20,667 bases of DNA from Eutrophocola sp049446715 (GCA_049446715.1 JBMTQX010000051.1:1-20667), one strand, 5' to 3'; numbered from the stretch's first letter, positions 1 to 7,794 are shown. The notes: generated by a model from the sequence alone, not told the origin. A program made the numbers and translations.

Positions 1-1959
1 GAAAGCCCGGTCTCAGAGTCGGCACCGGAACACCCGATTGCCACCTCTTATGAAGCACTGGATTTTCCTGCTGCGGGCGATCCTGAATTCAGCATCGTCA
101 TTCCCTGCCACAACCAGCACCTGTACACCTTCCACTGTCTGAAGAGCATCCTGGATCACCTGGCGGATGAGCGGGTGGAAGTCATCGTGGTTGATGACGA
201 ATCCAGCGATGAAACATCAGCCATGCTGGCCGGTATCAGCGGCATCACGGTGCTGCGCAACGACGAGAACATGGGCTTCATCAAAACCTGCAACCGCGGT
301 GCCGAAGCCGCCAATGGGGAATACCTGGTCCTGCTGAACAACGACACCGAGGTCACCGCCGGCTGGCTGCGCGCCATGCGCGATACTTTCACCGAGTTTC
401 CCGATGCCGGCATGGTCGGCGCCAAGCTCCTGTATGCCGATAACGGCCTGCAAGAAGCCGGTGGCATTGTCTGGCAGGACGGCTCGGCCTGGAACTTCGG
501 CCGCCGAGACGACCCCAGCAAACCGGAATATTCCTACTGCCGCCGCGTTGATTACTGTTCCGGTGCCTGCCTGATGCTGCCGCTGGCAGACTTCCGGGCG
601 CTGAACGGGTTCGATGAACTGTACGTGCCTGCCTACTACGAAGATACCGACCTGGCCTTCCGCATCCGCGACACCGGCAAGCAGGTGTACTTCCAGCCCA
701 ATGCCCGGGTCTACCATTTTGAAGGAATCACTTCCGGTACTGACCTGACATCCGGCATGAAGCAATACCAGGTGGTCAATCGCGACAAGTTCTTCGAACG
801 CTGGCAGCAGACGCTGGCCTCACACCGCCCCAACGGCAAACTGCCGCTACTGGAAAAAGACCGCGGTGCTGACCAGCGCATCCTGGTCATTGATGCACGC
901 GTGCTGATGCCGGACCAGGACTCCGGTTCCCTGCGCATGTTCAATATCCTGAAGATCCTGCGCAACATGGGCCACAAGGTCACGTTTGTGCCCTCCAACC
1001 TGCTCTATGACCCCCACTACACTCCGCTCCTGCAGGCCGCCGGTATCGAATGCCGCAACAGGCCCCATGAGACACTGATCGAGGATTACCTCGAACAACA
1101 CGGTAGTGAGTTCAACACCGTCATCCTCAGTCGGGCTGATTATGCCGATCGTTACATCAACCCGGTCAGGGAACACTGTCCGGCAGCCCGAATCGTATTC
1201 GATACGGTAGACCTGCATTTCCTGCGCGAGCAGCGTGAGGCCGAACTGTCGGGCAAGGAAGAGGACATGAACAGCGCCACCCTGCGCAAGGTGCAGGAAC
1301 TGAACATTGCCCGCAAAGCGGACATCACATTAGTGGTGAGCCCGGTAGAAATCGAACTGTTCCGCGAAGAAGCCCCCGATGTGGACGTGCGCCTGTTATC
1401 CAACATTCACAGCATCTACCCGACTGCCGGCAGTTTTGCCGAGCGCCAGGACATACTCTTTATCGGCGGCTATGAACACCCGCCCAATGTCGATGCCATG
1501 ACCTGGTTTCTGGACGAGATCATGCCGCGGGTGGTCGAGGCCAATCCCGCCATTCGCCTGCATATTGTCGGCGGCCACCTGCCGGAAGCCCTGGCAGCGC
1601 GCGCCAGCGACAACGTGTTGATCGATGGTTTTGTCGCCGACATTACGCCGCTGTTCAACAGCATTAGGTTGTCGATTGCCCCGCTGCGTTATGGTGCCGG
1701 GGTCAAGGGCAAGATCAATTCCAGCCTCTCCTATGGCGTTCCCATGGTCGCCACAAGTATGGCCGCTGAAGGCATGGGGCTGGTGCATGAAAAGGACATA
1801 TTGATTGCCGATGATCCCGAGGCGTTTGCCCGGGAAGTTGTCAGGCTCTATGACGATGAAGCGCTCTGGCAGCAACTGTCCGTAGCGGGCAAACAGAATA
1901 TCGAGGACCGGTTTTCGTTTGCGCTGGCGGAAAAACAGCTCAGGGCTGTTTTGGAATAA
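1..1959 (+). CDS. Two-domain glycosyltransferase (GT2 + GT4), 5' end cut off
   Basis: The frame is open from base 1, so the gene starts before the window; 652 residues are visible. Numbering from base 1, a GT2 (GT-A fold) domain starts at about residue 30 with FSIVIPCHNQ, followed by the nucleotide-binding VVDDESSDET (about 63), the metal-binding LLNNDTEVT (about 112) and the acceptor/catalytic YYEDTDLAFR (about 213). From about residue 294 (ILVIDARVLMPDQDSGS) a GT-B fold domain of the GT4/Glyco_trans_1_4 type follows, with the typical RYGAGVKGK near residue 563 and a C-terminal helix. Known relatives build O-antigen, capsule or exopolysaccharide chains in the cytoplasm, taking two sugars from nucleotide-sugar donors in turn. 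Sugar and linkage cannot be read from the sequence. The protein may carry further domains upstream. It is convergent with the next gene, one base from its stop. Confidence 0.9.
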   Translation, partial: ESPVSESAPEHPIATSYEALDFPAAGDPEFSIVIPCHNQHLYTFHCLKSILDHLADERVEVIVVDDESSDETSAMLAGISGITVLRNDENMGFIKTCNRGAEAANGEYLVLLNNDTEVTAGWLRAMRDTFTEFPDAGMVGAKLLYADNGLQEAGGIVWQDGSAWNFGRRDDPSKPEYSYCRRVDYCSGACLMLPLADFRALNGFDELYVPAYYEDTDLAFRIRDTGKQVYFQPNARVYHFEGITSGTDLTSGMKQYQVVNRDKFFERWQQTLASHRPNGKLPLLEKDRGADQRILVIDARVLMPDQDSGSLRMFNILKILRNMGHKVTFVPSNLLYDPHYTPLLQAAGIECRNRPHETLIEDYLEQHGSEFNTVILSRADYADRYINPVREHCPAARIVFDTVDLHFLREQREAELSGKEEDMNSATLRKVQELNIARKADITLVVSPVEIELFREEAPDVDVRLLSNIHSIYPTAGSFAERQDILFIGGYEHPPNVDAMTWFLDEIMPRVVEANPAIRLHIVGGHLPEALAARASDNVLIDGFVADITPLFNSIRLSIAPLRYGAGVKGKINSSLSYGVPMVATSMAAEGMGLVHEKDILIADDPEAFAREVVRLYDDEALWQQLSVAGKQNIEDRFSFALAEKQLRAVLE

Positions 1960-1960
1960 C

Positions 1961-2494
1961 TCAAGGCTGTTCTACAGGACCGACCTCAGAATCCGGCAGG
2001 TCGAGCTTGATCGGGTGCCGCCATTGGCCAGCCACTTCCTGCACGGCAAAATACAGCAGCGACATAATGCCCAGCATCAGGCCCGTGACCACCCCCGTAT
2101 CGATGATGCCACGCCAGGGCTGTGGGGTGATGCGCAGCAGCAGGATCAGGCCAACGATGACGCTGGTCAGGGTCCAGGACACAATCATGCGTTTGCGGGT
2201 GGCGTGGAAATAGCCCATGCAGAAAGCCGGGGCCAGCAGCAGCAACAGCGGTTTGCCGGAGACGGTTTTCAGGTAGCGCGCCCGCGCGACAACGCGCGGC
2301 GAAAAGGCACGGTGAAAACCCTTGTAGCCTTCAGCCCAAGCCATCCACAGCGTGAAACCGACCAGGACCACCCATTGCAGGGCGGACAGGGAGTAGTCGG
2401 TCAACTCGCCGATACGGGGGCTGAGCCGTAAAATCGCCGTCAGCAGGAAGGCGATGACACCGGCAACACCCCAGTAAAAACCCAATGAACGCAA
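1961..2494 (-). CDS. Hypothetical five-helix inner-membrane protein
   Basis: I do not recognise the family. The 177 residues contain five hydrophobic segments at about 6-24, 36-54, 80-98, 103-121 and 133-151, so it should be an integral inner-membrane protein. Between helices 2 and 3 lies a conserved-looking polar stretch, WMAWAEGYKGFHRAFSPR (50-67), followed by a basic linker; the tail (about 158-177) is hydrophilic and acidic. There is no ATG in frame before the first helix. A TTG at 2494 is preceded by AAGGG at a spacing of six bases and follows an in-frame TAG upstream, so TTG is the best start; a second TTG lies three codons later. It stands alone on this strand, convergent with the glycosyltransferase and divergent from gshB. 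Coding use and helix pattern make a real gene likely; the function is unknown. Confidence 0.8.
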   Translation of the reverse strand: MRSLGFYWGVAGVIAFLLTAILRLSPRIGELTDYSLSALQWVVLVGFTLWMAWAEGYKGFHRAFSPRVVARARYLKTVSGKPLLLLLAPAFCMGYFHATRKRMIVSWTLTSVIVGLILLLRITPQPWRGIIDTGVVTGLMLGIMSLLYFAVQEVAGQWRHPIKLDLPDSEVGPVEQP

Positions 2495-2578
2495 TGCAAA
2501 CCCTTGTGTGGCTGTGAGGAAATAAAGCGCGCAATTCTAGCAGACATTCAGGCCCTTTTTCGCGCCCGTGATACAAGG

Positions 2579-2606
2579 TTCGCGGTCAGGACTTTTTCGC
2601 TATAAT
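2579..2606 (+). promoter_or_regulatory. Candidate sigma-70 promoter of gshB
   Basis: A perfect TATAAT lies at 2601-2606, 67 bases before the gshB ATG. The best -35 at 16 bp spacing is TTCGCG (2579-2584), only three of six matches, so strength rests on the -10. The leader that follows contains the inverted pair CCCGG/CCGGG. The rest of the 178-base gap holds only the ribosome site of the divergent membrane protein and its undefined promoter. Confidence 0.5.
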
Positions 2607-2672
2607 CCCTGCATCCTGACCGGAGCACCCGGTTCTCTTCAGTCCGGGACGCCCTTTCCCGCGGAGTAGCGC

Positions 2673-3632
2673 ATGACCGTCAAGCTTGCCGTAGTGATGG
2701 ATCCGATTAAGGCCATCAATTTCAAGAAAGACACCACCCTTGCCATGCTTGATGCCGCCCAGAGGCGGGGCTGGCAGCTGTTCTATATCGAACAGCGCGG
2801 ACTGTACCTGGAAAACGGCAAGGCCATGGCCATCATGCAGGACCTGAGCGTGACCATGGATCCGAGTGGCTGGTTCACCCTGGGCGAGGAACGGCGTGCC
2901 GCACTGGCGGATGTCGATGTCATCCTCATGCGCAAGGACCCCCCCTTTAACCGCGAATTCATCTACAGCACCTATATCCTGGAGCAGGCCGAACGCGAAG
3001 GCGTGCTGGTGGCCAATAAACCTTCGGCCCTGCGCGATTTCAACGAGAAGGTCAGCGCCACCCTGTTTCCCCAGTGCTGTACCGATGTGCTGGTGACACG
3101 TGACAAGACCCTGCTGGTGGATTTCTACAAGGCCCATGGTGATGTCATCTTCAAGCCGCTGGACGGCATGGGCGGCACCGGTGTTTTCCGCATCAAGCCC
3201 GGCGATCCCAATGTCAGCGTGATTATTGAAACCCTCACCGAATACGGCGGTCGCCAGATCATGGCACAGACCTTCATTCCCGAGATCACCGACAAAGGCG
3301 ACAAGCGCATCCTGATGGTCAATGGTGAATCGGTGGGCTACGCCCTGGCGCGCTTTCCGGCCCTCAACGAAACCCGTGGCAATCTGGCCGCCGGCGGCAG
3401 CGCCACAGGTGTCGAACTGACGGACAGGGATCGCTGGATTTGTGACCAGGTTGGCCCCACCCTGAAAGCGAACGGGTTGCTCTTTGTCGGCCTGGATGTG
3501 ATCGGGGATTACCTGACCGAGGTCAACGTCACCAGCCCGACCTGTGTGCGGGAACTGGATGCTGCCTTCAACCTCGACATTGCCGGCCAACTGATGGACT
3601 GCATCGAAAGCAAACTTAACGGCACAGCCTGA
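2673..3632 (+). CDS. gshB: Glutathione synthetase
   Basis: Cytoplasmic ATP-grasp enzyme that joins gamma-glutamylcysteine and glycine with ATP to make glutathione, the second step of the pathway. The 319 residues match the usual bacterial length (about 315). Visible signatures are the N-terminal VVMDPIKAINFKKDTTLAML, the pre-ATP-grasp MRKDPPFNREFIYSTYILEQ, the glycine-rich phosphate loop KPLDGMGGTGVFR, GDKRIL, GNLAAGG for glutathione binding, and the metal/ATP-binding EVNVTSPTCVREL near the C-terminus. The ATG is preceded by GGAG at a suitable distance, and the promoter at 2601 drives it. It is followed after 35 bases by the TonB-like gene; gshB - tonB - yqgE - ruvX is a widespread gammaproteobacterial cluster. 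Identification is very secure. Confidence 0.97.
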   Translation: MTVKLAVVMDPIKAINFKKDTTLAMLDAAQRRGWQLFYIEQRGLYLENGKAMAIMQDLSVTMDPSGWFTLGEERRAALADVDVILMRKDPPFNREFIYSTYILEQAEREGVLVANKPSALRDFNEKVSATLFPQCCTDVLVTRDKTLLVDFYKAHGDVIFKPLDGMGGTGVFRIKPGDPNVSVIIETLTEYGGRQIMAQTFIPEITDKGDKRILMVNGESVGYALARFPALNETRGNLAAGGSATGVELTDRDRWICDQVGPTLKANGLLFVGLDVIGDYLTEVNVTSPTCVRELDAAFNLDIAGQLMDCIESKLNGTA

Positions 3633-3667
3633 TCACCCCGATTCCGGCTTCGCCCTTTGCTGACCCC

Positions 3668-4549
3668 ATGAACACGGCCGTCATACCTGACAACAGCAAC
3701 ATGGCCAACGAACGTTTCGGGTTCACCCTGTTCGTGTCCATCGCCCTGCATGTGGTACTGATCCTCGGCGTCGGCTTCGGTATTCTGGAACAGGCCAGCT
3801 CCAGCACCAGCCTGGAAATCACCCTCGCCCATTATCGCAGCCAGGACGCCCCGCAAGAGGCAGACTTTCTCGCCCAGGAAAACCAGCAGGGCAGCGGCAG
3901 CCTGGAAGACAAGGCAGCGCCCAGCACCCCGGTGGAATCCCGTTTCAGCGATGACCGCATCCAGGATGTCAGCCCCTTCATGGAGAGCAATGACATCGAA
4001 CAGCAGAGACAGGAACAGGTCATCACCTCCACCGCGGACGCTCTCCAGGTAAAGGACGAGAAAGTCATCGAGGAAACCCCGGAAGTTGCGGACCAGCCGC
4101 TGGAAAACCTCACTGACGCCGAATTCAACCAGCGCCTGTCCAGCCTGCAGGCACAGCTCGCTATCCGCCGTCAGGAATACGCCAAGCGCCCGCGTCGCTA
4201 CACCATTTCCTCAGCTTCTACCCAGAAAGCGCGCGATGCCATTTATCTGGATAACTGGCGCAAGAAAGTCGAGGCTGTCGGCAACCTCAACTATCCGACG
4301 GAAGCGAGCACCCAGGGTATTTACGGCAACCTGCGGCTGCTGGTGTCCCTGCGCGCTGACGGCAGTGTCGCCAACATCCGTGCTCTGAGTTCTTCCGGCC
4401 ACAAGGTGCTTGATGATGCCGCTATCCGCATCGTCCACCTGGCCTCACCTTTTGCCCCGTTTCCGGCGGATCTGCGCCAGGAGGCGGATATCCTGGACAT
4501 CGTGCGCACTTGGCAGTTCCAGCGCAACAACTCCCTGCGCAGCTTCTGA
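3668..4549 (+). CDS. TonB-family energy transducer (TonB3-like)
   Basis: A 293-residue envelope protein. After about 17 polar residues a single hydrophobic helix (about 18-40, FVSIALHVVLILGVGFGIL) would anchor it in the inner membrane with the rest in the periplasm. A long middle region (about 45-185) is rich in Q, E, S and D rather than the Pro-Glu/Pro-Lys repeats of classical TonB. The C-terminus (about 200-293) is a TonB_C domain: YGNLRLLVSLRADGSVANI, SSGHKVLDDAAIRIV, SPFAPFP and a final TWQF. Such proteins couple to ExbB/ExbD and outer-membrane partners; the copy between gshB and yqgE in Pseudomonas (tonB3) is linked to twitching motility, which fits the nearby pilT, but that role here is inference. 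No exbBD is in the window. No strong ribosome site precedes this ATG, and an alternative ATG lies 11 codons in (MANERFG). Confidence 0.88.
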   Translation: MNTAVIPDNSNMANERFGFTLFVSIALHVVLILGVGFGILEQASSSTSLEITLAHYRSQDAPQEADFLAQENQQGSGSLEDKAAPSTPVESRFSDDRIQDVSPFMESNDIEQQRQEQVITSTADALQVKDEKVIEETPEVADQPLENLTDAEFNQRLSSLQAQLAIRRQEYAKRPRRYTISSASTQKARDAIYLDNWRKKVEAVGNLNYPTEASTQGIYGNLRLLVSLRADGSVANIRALSSSGHKVLDDAAIRIVHLASPFAPFPADLRQEADILDIVRTWQFQRNNSLRSF

Positions 4550-4632
4550 GCAGCGAACTGGAGCGGGTCTGCTATTGAAAGTTTTTTCGTGACCCCAATA
4601 TCCGTTTCAGTAAAGATCATTCCCTGAAGACG

Positions 4633-5196
4633 ATGAACGAAAAACTCGACCTGACAAACCACTTCCTGATTGCCATGCCGCAACTGAGCGGTTCCTATTT
4701 CGGCAACACGGTGGTGTACATGTGGCAGCATGGTGACGACGGTGCCTTGGGCATCGTGGTAAACCTGCCCCTGCAGATCAAACTGAAGGAAATCTTCAGC
4801 CAGCTGGATATTCAGGTCAGCCGCCCGGAATGCGGAGAAGACATAGTGCTCTCCGGTGGCCCAGTCGAAACCGACAAGGGCTTTATCCTGCATGATGCCG
4901 ACGGCCACTGGCAGTCCACGCTCAAGATCACGGACGGGCTCTGTATCACCACCTCCAAGGACATTCTGGATGACATCGGCCGCGGCGAAGGCCCGGAAAA
5001 CTTCTTGGTCGCACTCGGCTGTGCCGGCTGGAGCCCCGGTCAGCTGGAGCAGGAAATTGCCGACAACGCCTGGATTACCGTACCGGCCAGCAAGGACATC
5101 ATCTTTTCCCGTGAATATGCCCGTAAACCGGACCTGGCCGCTGCCCAGCTCGGTTTCTCCATGGCCCAGCTCACCACTGACGTGGGACACAGCTGA
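4633..5196 (+). CDS. yqgE: YqgE/AlgH family protein (UPF0301)
   Basis: The 187 residues span the whole DUF179/UPF0301 family. The N-terminal LTNHFLIAMPQLSGSYFGNT, the HGDDGALGIVVNLP segment and LSGGPVETDKGFILH are family hallmarks, and the C-terminal half carries ALGCAGWSPGQLE. The biochemical role is not settled; the Pseudomonas homologue AlgH was first described as an alginate regulator, but the fold is not that of a DNA-binding protein. It almost always sits directly before ruvX, as here (their frames meet within 25 bases). The ATG follows a weak GAAG ribosome site. The 83-base gap from the TonB-like gene contains TTGAAA (4575-4580), a possible -35, but no good -10 at the right distance. 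Confidence 0.93.
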   Translation: MNEKLDLTNHFLIAMPQLSGSYFGNTVVYMWQHGDDGALGIVVNLPLQIKLKEIFSQLDIQVSRPECGEDIVLSGGPVETDKGFILHDADGHWQSTLKITDGLCITTSKDILDDIGRGEGPENFLVALGCAGWSPGQLEQEIADNAWITVPASKDIIFSREYARKPDLAAAQLGFSMAQLTTDVGHS

Positions 5197-5218
5197 TCAT
5201 GTCCGCGAGGCATTTCTC

Positions 5219-5653
5219 CTGAGCGCGCCGGCCAGCATACTGATTGCTCTGGACTACGGCACCCGCAAATTCGGTGTTGCTGTCGGGCAGACCATCACCG
5301 GTACCGCTTCGGCACAGCCTGTCATTCGGGCCAGCAACGGTGAGCCGGACTGGGAGGCGCTGGATGCGCTGGTCGCGCAATGGAAACCCGTTGCTTTCGT
5401 CGTTGGCATGCCGTACAACATGGACGGCACAGACAGCGACATGACCACGAAGGTGCAGGCCTTTGTTGGGGCGCTTGCAGCCCGCTATGACCGCCCCTGC
5501 CACACCATGGATGAACGCCTGAGCTCACGCGAAGCCCGCGAATTCAGCCGCGCCAACGCCGAAGCCGGCGGCCGCAAATTCAATCACCGCCTTGAAGTGG
5601 ACAGTTTTGCCGCGCAGCTAATTCTGGAATCGTGGTTATCGGAACACGGATAA
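5219..5653 (+). CDS. ruvX: RuvX/YqgF, RNase H-fold 16S rRNA-processing nuclease; start codon unusual
   Basis: YqgF family protein, thought to act in maturation of the 16S rRNA 5' end. The core is complete: ILIALDYGTRKFGVAVGQ with the catalytic Asp, GMPYNMDGTDSDMT, MDERLSSREARE with the second acidic site, and HRLEVDSFAAQLILESW with the last Asp. The start is the problem. No ATG, GTG or TTG lies in frame near the expected N-terminus; the nearest is ATG 5117, which would add 34 residues read out of frame from yqgE. The CTG at 5219 with GAGG nine bases upstream gives 144 residues, the normal family length, and is used here. An ATG at 5199, just after the yqgE stop, is in another frame and meets a TGA after seven codons; a one-base change would join it to ruvX. 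Gene identity is sure, start is not. Confidence 0.82.
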   Translation: MSAPASILIALDYGTRKFGVAVGQTITGTASAQPVIRASNGEPDWEALDALVAQWKPVAFVVGMPYNMDGTDSDMTTKVQAFVGALAARYDRPCHTMDERLSSREAREFSRANAEAGGRKFNHRLEVDSFAAQLILESWLSEHG

Positions 5654-5675
5654 AAGGCCAGCGTGGCGGGCACGG

Positions 5676-5703
5676 ATTTGGGGTCAAGTTTAGCATCCCA
5701 AAT
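5676..5703. repeat. Inverted repeat after ruvX with GGGGTCAAG motif
   Basis: ATTTGGG (5676-5682) and CCCAAAT (5697-5703) are perfect inverted copies around a 14-base centre that contains GTCAAGTTT. The block TTGGGGTCAAG resembles sequences often found at the edges of REP-associated transposase genes in Gammaproteobacteria (from memory). It may be a remnant or simply a weak ruvX terminator; the next 110 bases up to the pilT terminator are AT-rich and hold no gene I can support. Confidence 0.35.
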
Positions 5704-5813
5704 TTCGTGATTTTTTGTTACACATTTAGGATTGCTCTTGTCTACAGCGGATTAACGTAAATAGCGGATACAGTAGAACCGTTTGCCTTTTATCCTTTCT
5801 TCCTTATATCGAA

Positions 5814-5839
5814 AAAAAGCCGGCTCTCGCCGGCTTTTT
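5814..5839. terminator. Bidirectional Rho-independent terminator, mainly for pilT
   Basis: AAAAAGCCGGC (5814-5824) and GCCGGCTTTTT (5829-5839) form a perfect 11-bp stem with a TCTC loop. Read on the - strand the hairpin ends in seven T, directly after the pilT stop (5843-5845), so it terminates pilT; read on the + strand five T follow, so it can also stop transcription from ruvX. Confidence 0.9.
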
Positions 5840-5842
5840 GGA

Positions 5843-6871
5843 TCAAATCTGGCTACCGTCTTTCGCCTTGTGCGCGGCTTCAGCGCGATCCACCAGGCCT
5901 TTCAGGCACTGGTCGAGGGTCTGCATACCGACACTCTGGCCTGTCTGGATGGCCGAGTACATCTGCGCGATCTTGTCTTCACGAATCAGGTTTCGGATCG
6001 CCGAGGTACCGATCATGATTTCATGCGCGGCGACACGGCCACCGCCGACTTTCTTGAGCAGGGTCTGGCTCACCACCGCCTGCAGGGATTCGGACAGCAT
6101 CGAACGCACCATGGCTTTTTCCGCCGCAGGGAATACGTCGACGATACGGTCGATAGTCTTGGCCGCCGAAGTGGTGTGCAAGGTACCGAACACCAGGTGA
6201 CCGGTTTCCGCCGCGGTCAGGGCCAGGCGAATGGTTTCCAGGTCACGCAGCTCACCCACCAGGATGATGTCCGGATCTTCACGCAGGGCTGAACGCAAGG
6301 CTTCGTTGAAGCCGTGGGTGTCGCGATACACTTCACGCTGGTTGATCAGCGACTTCTTGGATTCGTGCACGAATTCGATCGGGTCCTCAATGGTGAGGAT
6401 GTGTTCGTACTTGGTGGAGTTGATGTAGTCGATCATGGCCGCCAGGGTGGTGGACTTACCGGAACCGGTCGGTCCGGTCACGGCCACCAGGCCACGCGGA
6501 TTATTGGAAATCTTCTTGAACACCTCGCCCATGCCCAGCTGTTCCATGGTCAATACCTTAGACGGGATGGTACGGAACACGGCAGCGGCGCCGCGGTTCT
6601 GGACAAAGGCGTTGACCCTGAAACGGGCCAGGCCGGAAATCTCAAACGAAAAGTCTGACTCCAGGTGTTCCTCGTACCCTTTGCGCTGCTTGTCGTTCAT
6701 GATCTCGTAGATCAGCGCATGCACTTCCTTGTGATCCATGGGATCGACATTGATGCGGCGGATATCACCGTCCACACGAATCAGGGGCGGCATGCCGGCC
6801 GTGACATGAAGGTCGGAGGCGCCCTGCTGAACGCTGAAATTGAGAAGTTCCTGAATGTTCATAGCAGCCAT
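5843..6871 (-). CDS. pilT: Type IV pilus retraction ATPase PilT
   Basis: Cytoplasmic hexameric ATPase that depolymerises type IV pili and so powers twitching motility and DNA uptake. The 342 residues match the family length. Walker A is GPTGSGKS (133-140), followed by the Asp box ILTIEDPIEFVH, Walker B IILVGELRD, the His box TGHLVFGTLHT and the C-terminal AIRNLIRE motif that is characteristic of PilT and needed for retraction. The N-terminal PAS-like domain has ASDLHVTAG and PPLIRVDGD. Two ATGs compete: 6871 (MAAMNIQ) and three codons later (MNIQELL), the latter matching the usual family start; neither has a strong ribosome site. It is divergent from yggS across 83 bases, as in Pseudomonas, but pilU does not follow; a terminator does. 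No other pilus gene is in the window. Confidence 0.96.
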   Translation of the reverse strand: MAAMNIQELLNFSVQQGASDLHVTAGMPPLIRVDGDIRRINVDPMDHKEVHALIYEIMNDKQRKGYEEHLESDFSFEISGLARFRVNAFVQNRGAAAVFRTIPSKVLTMEQLGMGEVFKKISNNPRGLVAVTGPTGSGKSTTLAAMIDYINSTKYEHILTIEDPIEFVHESKKSLINQREVYRDTHGFNEALRSALREDPDIILVGELRDLETIRLALTAAETGHLVFGTLHTTSAAKTIDRIVDVFPAAEKAMVRSMLSESLQAVVSQTLLKKVGGGRVAAHEIMIGTSAIRNLIREDKIAQMYSAIQTGQSVGMQTLDQCLKGLVDRAEAAHKAKDGSQI

Positions 6872-6954
6872 ATTGCCACTGTTTATTTTGTCTTTAATTT
6901 ATGCGTTTTATCTGGCAACGTGAGCGCTGCCCGGGTAATCATCGAGGAAAAAAC

Positions 6955-7650
6955 ATGCCGCCGAGCATACCAGAAAATCTGGAAAAAGTTCGTTTTCGGA
7001 TGTCACAGTTTGCGCAGGCCTACGACCGCGCTGCGGGCACTGTAGAGCTGATCGCTGTCAGTAAAACGCACCGCCCGGACAAGGTGCGCGAGGCATATGC
7101 TGCCGGCCAGAAACACTTTGGGGAAAACTACCTGCAGGAAGCCCTCGACAAGCAGAGCGCCCTGCTTGATACCGATATCATCTGGCACTTCATCGGCCCG
7201 ATCCAGTCCAACAAGACCCGTGACATCGCCGAGCATTTTGCCTGGGTGCACAGTGTCGACCGGGAGAAGATTGCCCGTCGCCTCAGTGAACAGAGGCCGG
7301 ACAGCCTGCCACCACTGCAGGTCCTGCTGCAGGTCAATATCAGCGGGGAGGACAGCAAGAGCGGTGTTGCCGTGAACGACCTGCCGGCCCTGGCGGCGTT
7401 CGTTTCCGGGTTGCCCAACCTGCTGCTGGCCGGCCTCATGGCCATTCCGGCACAGGCTACCGGACTGGAAAACCAGCGCGTGCCCTTTCGCCAGTTGCGG
7501 GAAGCGCGCGATCACCTCATCAGCCTAGGGCATAAGACCTGCCAGCACCTGTCGATCGGCATGAGCGGCGACTTTGAAGCGGCCATTGCCGAAGGGGCAA
7601 CCCTGATCCGGATCGGCACCGACATCTTCGGGCCAAGAGAAAACCGATAA
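6955..7650 (+). CDS. yggS: YggS/PLPBP family pyridoxal phosphate-binding protein
   Basis: A 231-residue fold-type III PLP protein (COG0325) that buffers pyridoxal phosphate and affects amino acid pools; no catalysis is known. The PLP lysine is in AVSKTH (about K37). HFGENYLQE, WHFIGPIQSNKTRD, SIGMSGDFEAAI and the phosphate-binding TLIRIGTDIFG are all present. I chose the ATG at 6955 because GAGGA lies six bases upstream and the protein then has the usual length; an in-frame ATG at 6901 would add 18 residues that do not look like the family. It is followed by proC, its usual partner, but the two are separated here by 192 bases containing a REP pair. The gap to pilT must hold both divergent promoters; I found no convincing -35/-10 pair in it. 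Confidence 0.95.
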   Translation: MPPSIPENLEKVRFRMSQFAQAYDRAAGTVELIAVSKTHRPDKVREAYAAGQKHFGENYLQEALDKQSALLDTDIIWHFIGPIQSNKTRDIAEHFAWVHSVDREKIARRLSEQRPDSLPPLQVLLQVNISGEDSKSGVAVNDLPALAAFVSGLPNLLLAGLMAIPAQATGLENQRVPFRQLREARDHLISLGHKTCQHLSIGMSGDFEAAIAEGATLIRIGTDIFGPRENR

Positions 7651-7666
7651 CGTCGCGGGTCCGTTT

Positions 7667-7794
7667 GTAGGTCGGATAAGCGCAGCGCCATCCGACATAG
7701 CGGCAACAGGCCGCCTGATCTCGGGATCAATACCGATCTGAATCCCCACGAGATAATACGTCGGATGGTGGCCTGACGGCCTTATCCGACCTAC
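7667..7794. repeat. Inverted pair of REP-like palindromes (GTAG-GTCGGAT family)
   Basis: GTAGGTCGGATAAG (7667-7680) recurs inverted and perfectly as CTTATCCGACCTAC (7781-7794). Each end is itself a hairpin: GTCGGAT 7671-7677 pairs with ATCCGAC 7690-7696, and GTCGGAT 7760-7766 with ATCCGAC 7784-7790. Both have GTAG outside the hairpin, the mark of REP sequences mobilised by RAYT transposases. The middle contains TGATC-TCGG-GATCA. It fills most of the yggS-proC gap. A sister element with a different core lies at 18889-18982. Confidence 0.85.

Noticed and set aside
2586..3590. 334-codon open frame on the - strand opposite gshB
   Set aside because: Antisense shadow of a complete gshB; no recognisable motif or ribosome site.
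4321..5190. 289-codon open frame on the - strand spanning the tonB-like gene end and yqgE
   Set aside because: It covers parts of two well-supported + strand genes and has no family features.
6901..6954. Upstream ATG 6901 for yggS
   Set aside because: The added 18 residues do not resemble the family and GAGGA points to ATG 6955.
7667..7794. CRISPR array or integron attC for the palindromic intergenic elements
   Set aside because: Only two inverted copies per site, no regular spacers, no cas or integrase gene; the GTAG-flanked hairpins fit REP doublets.
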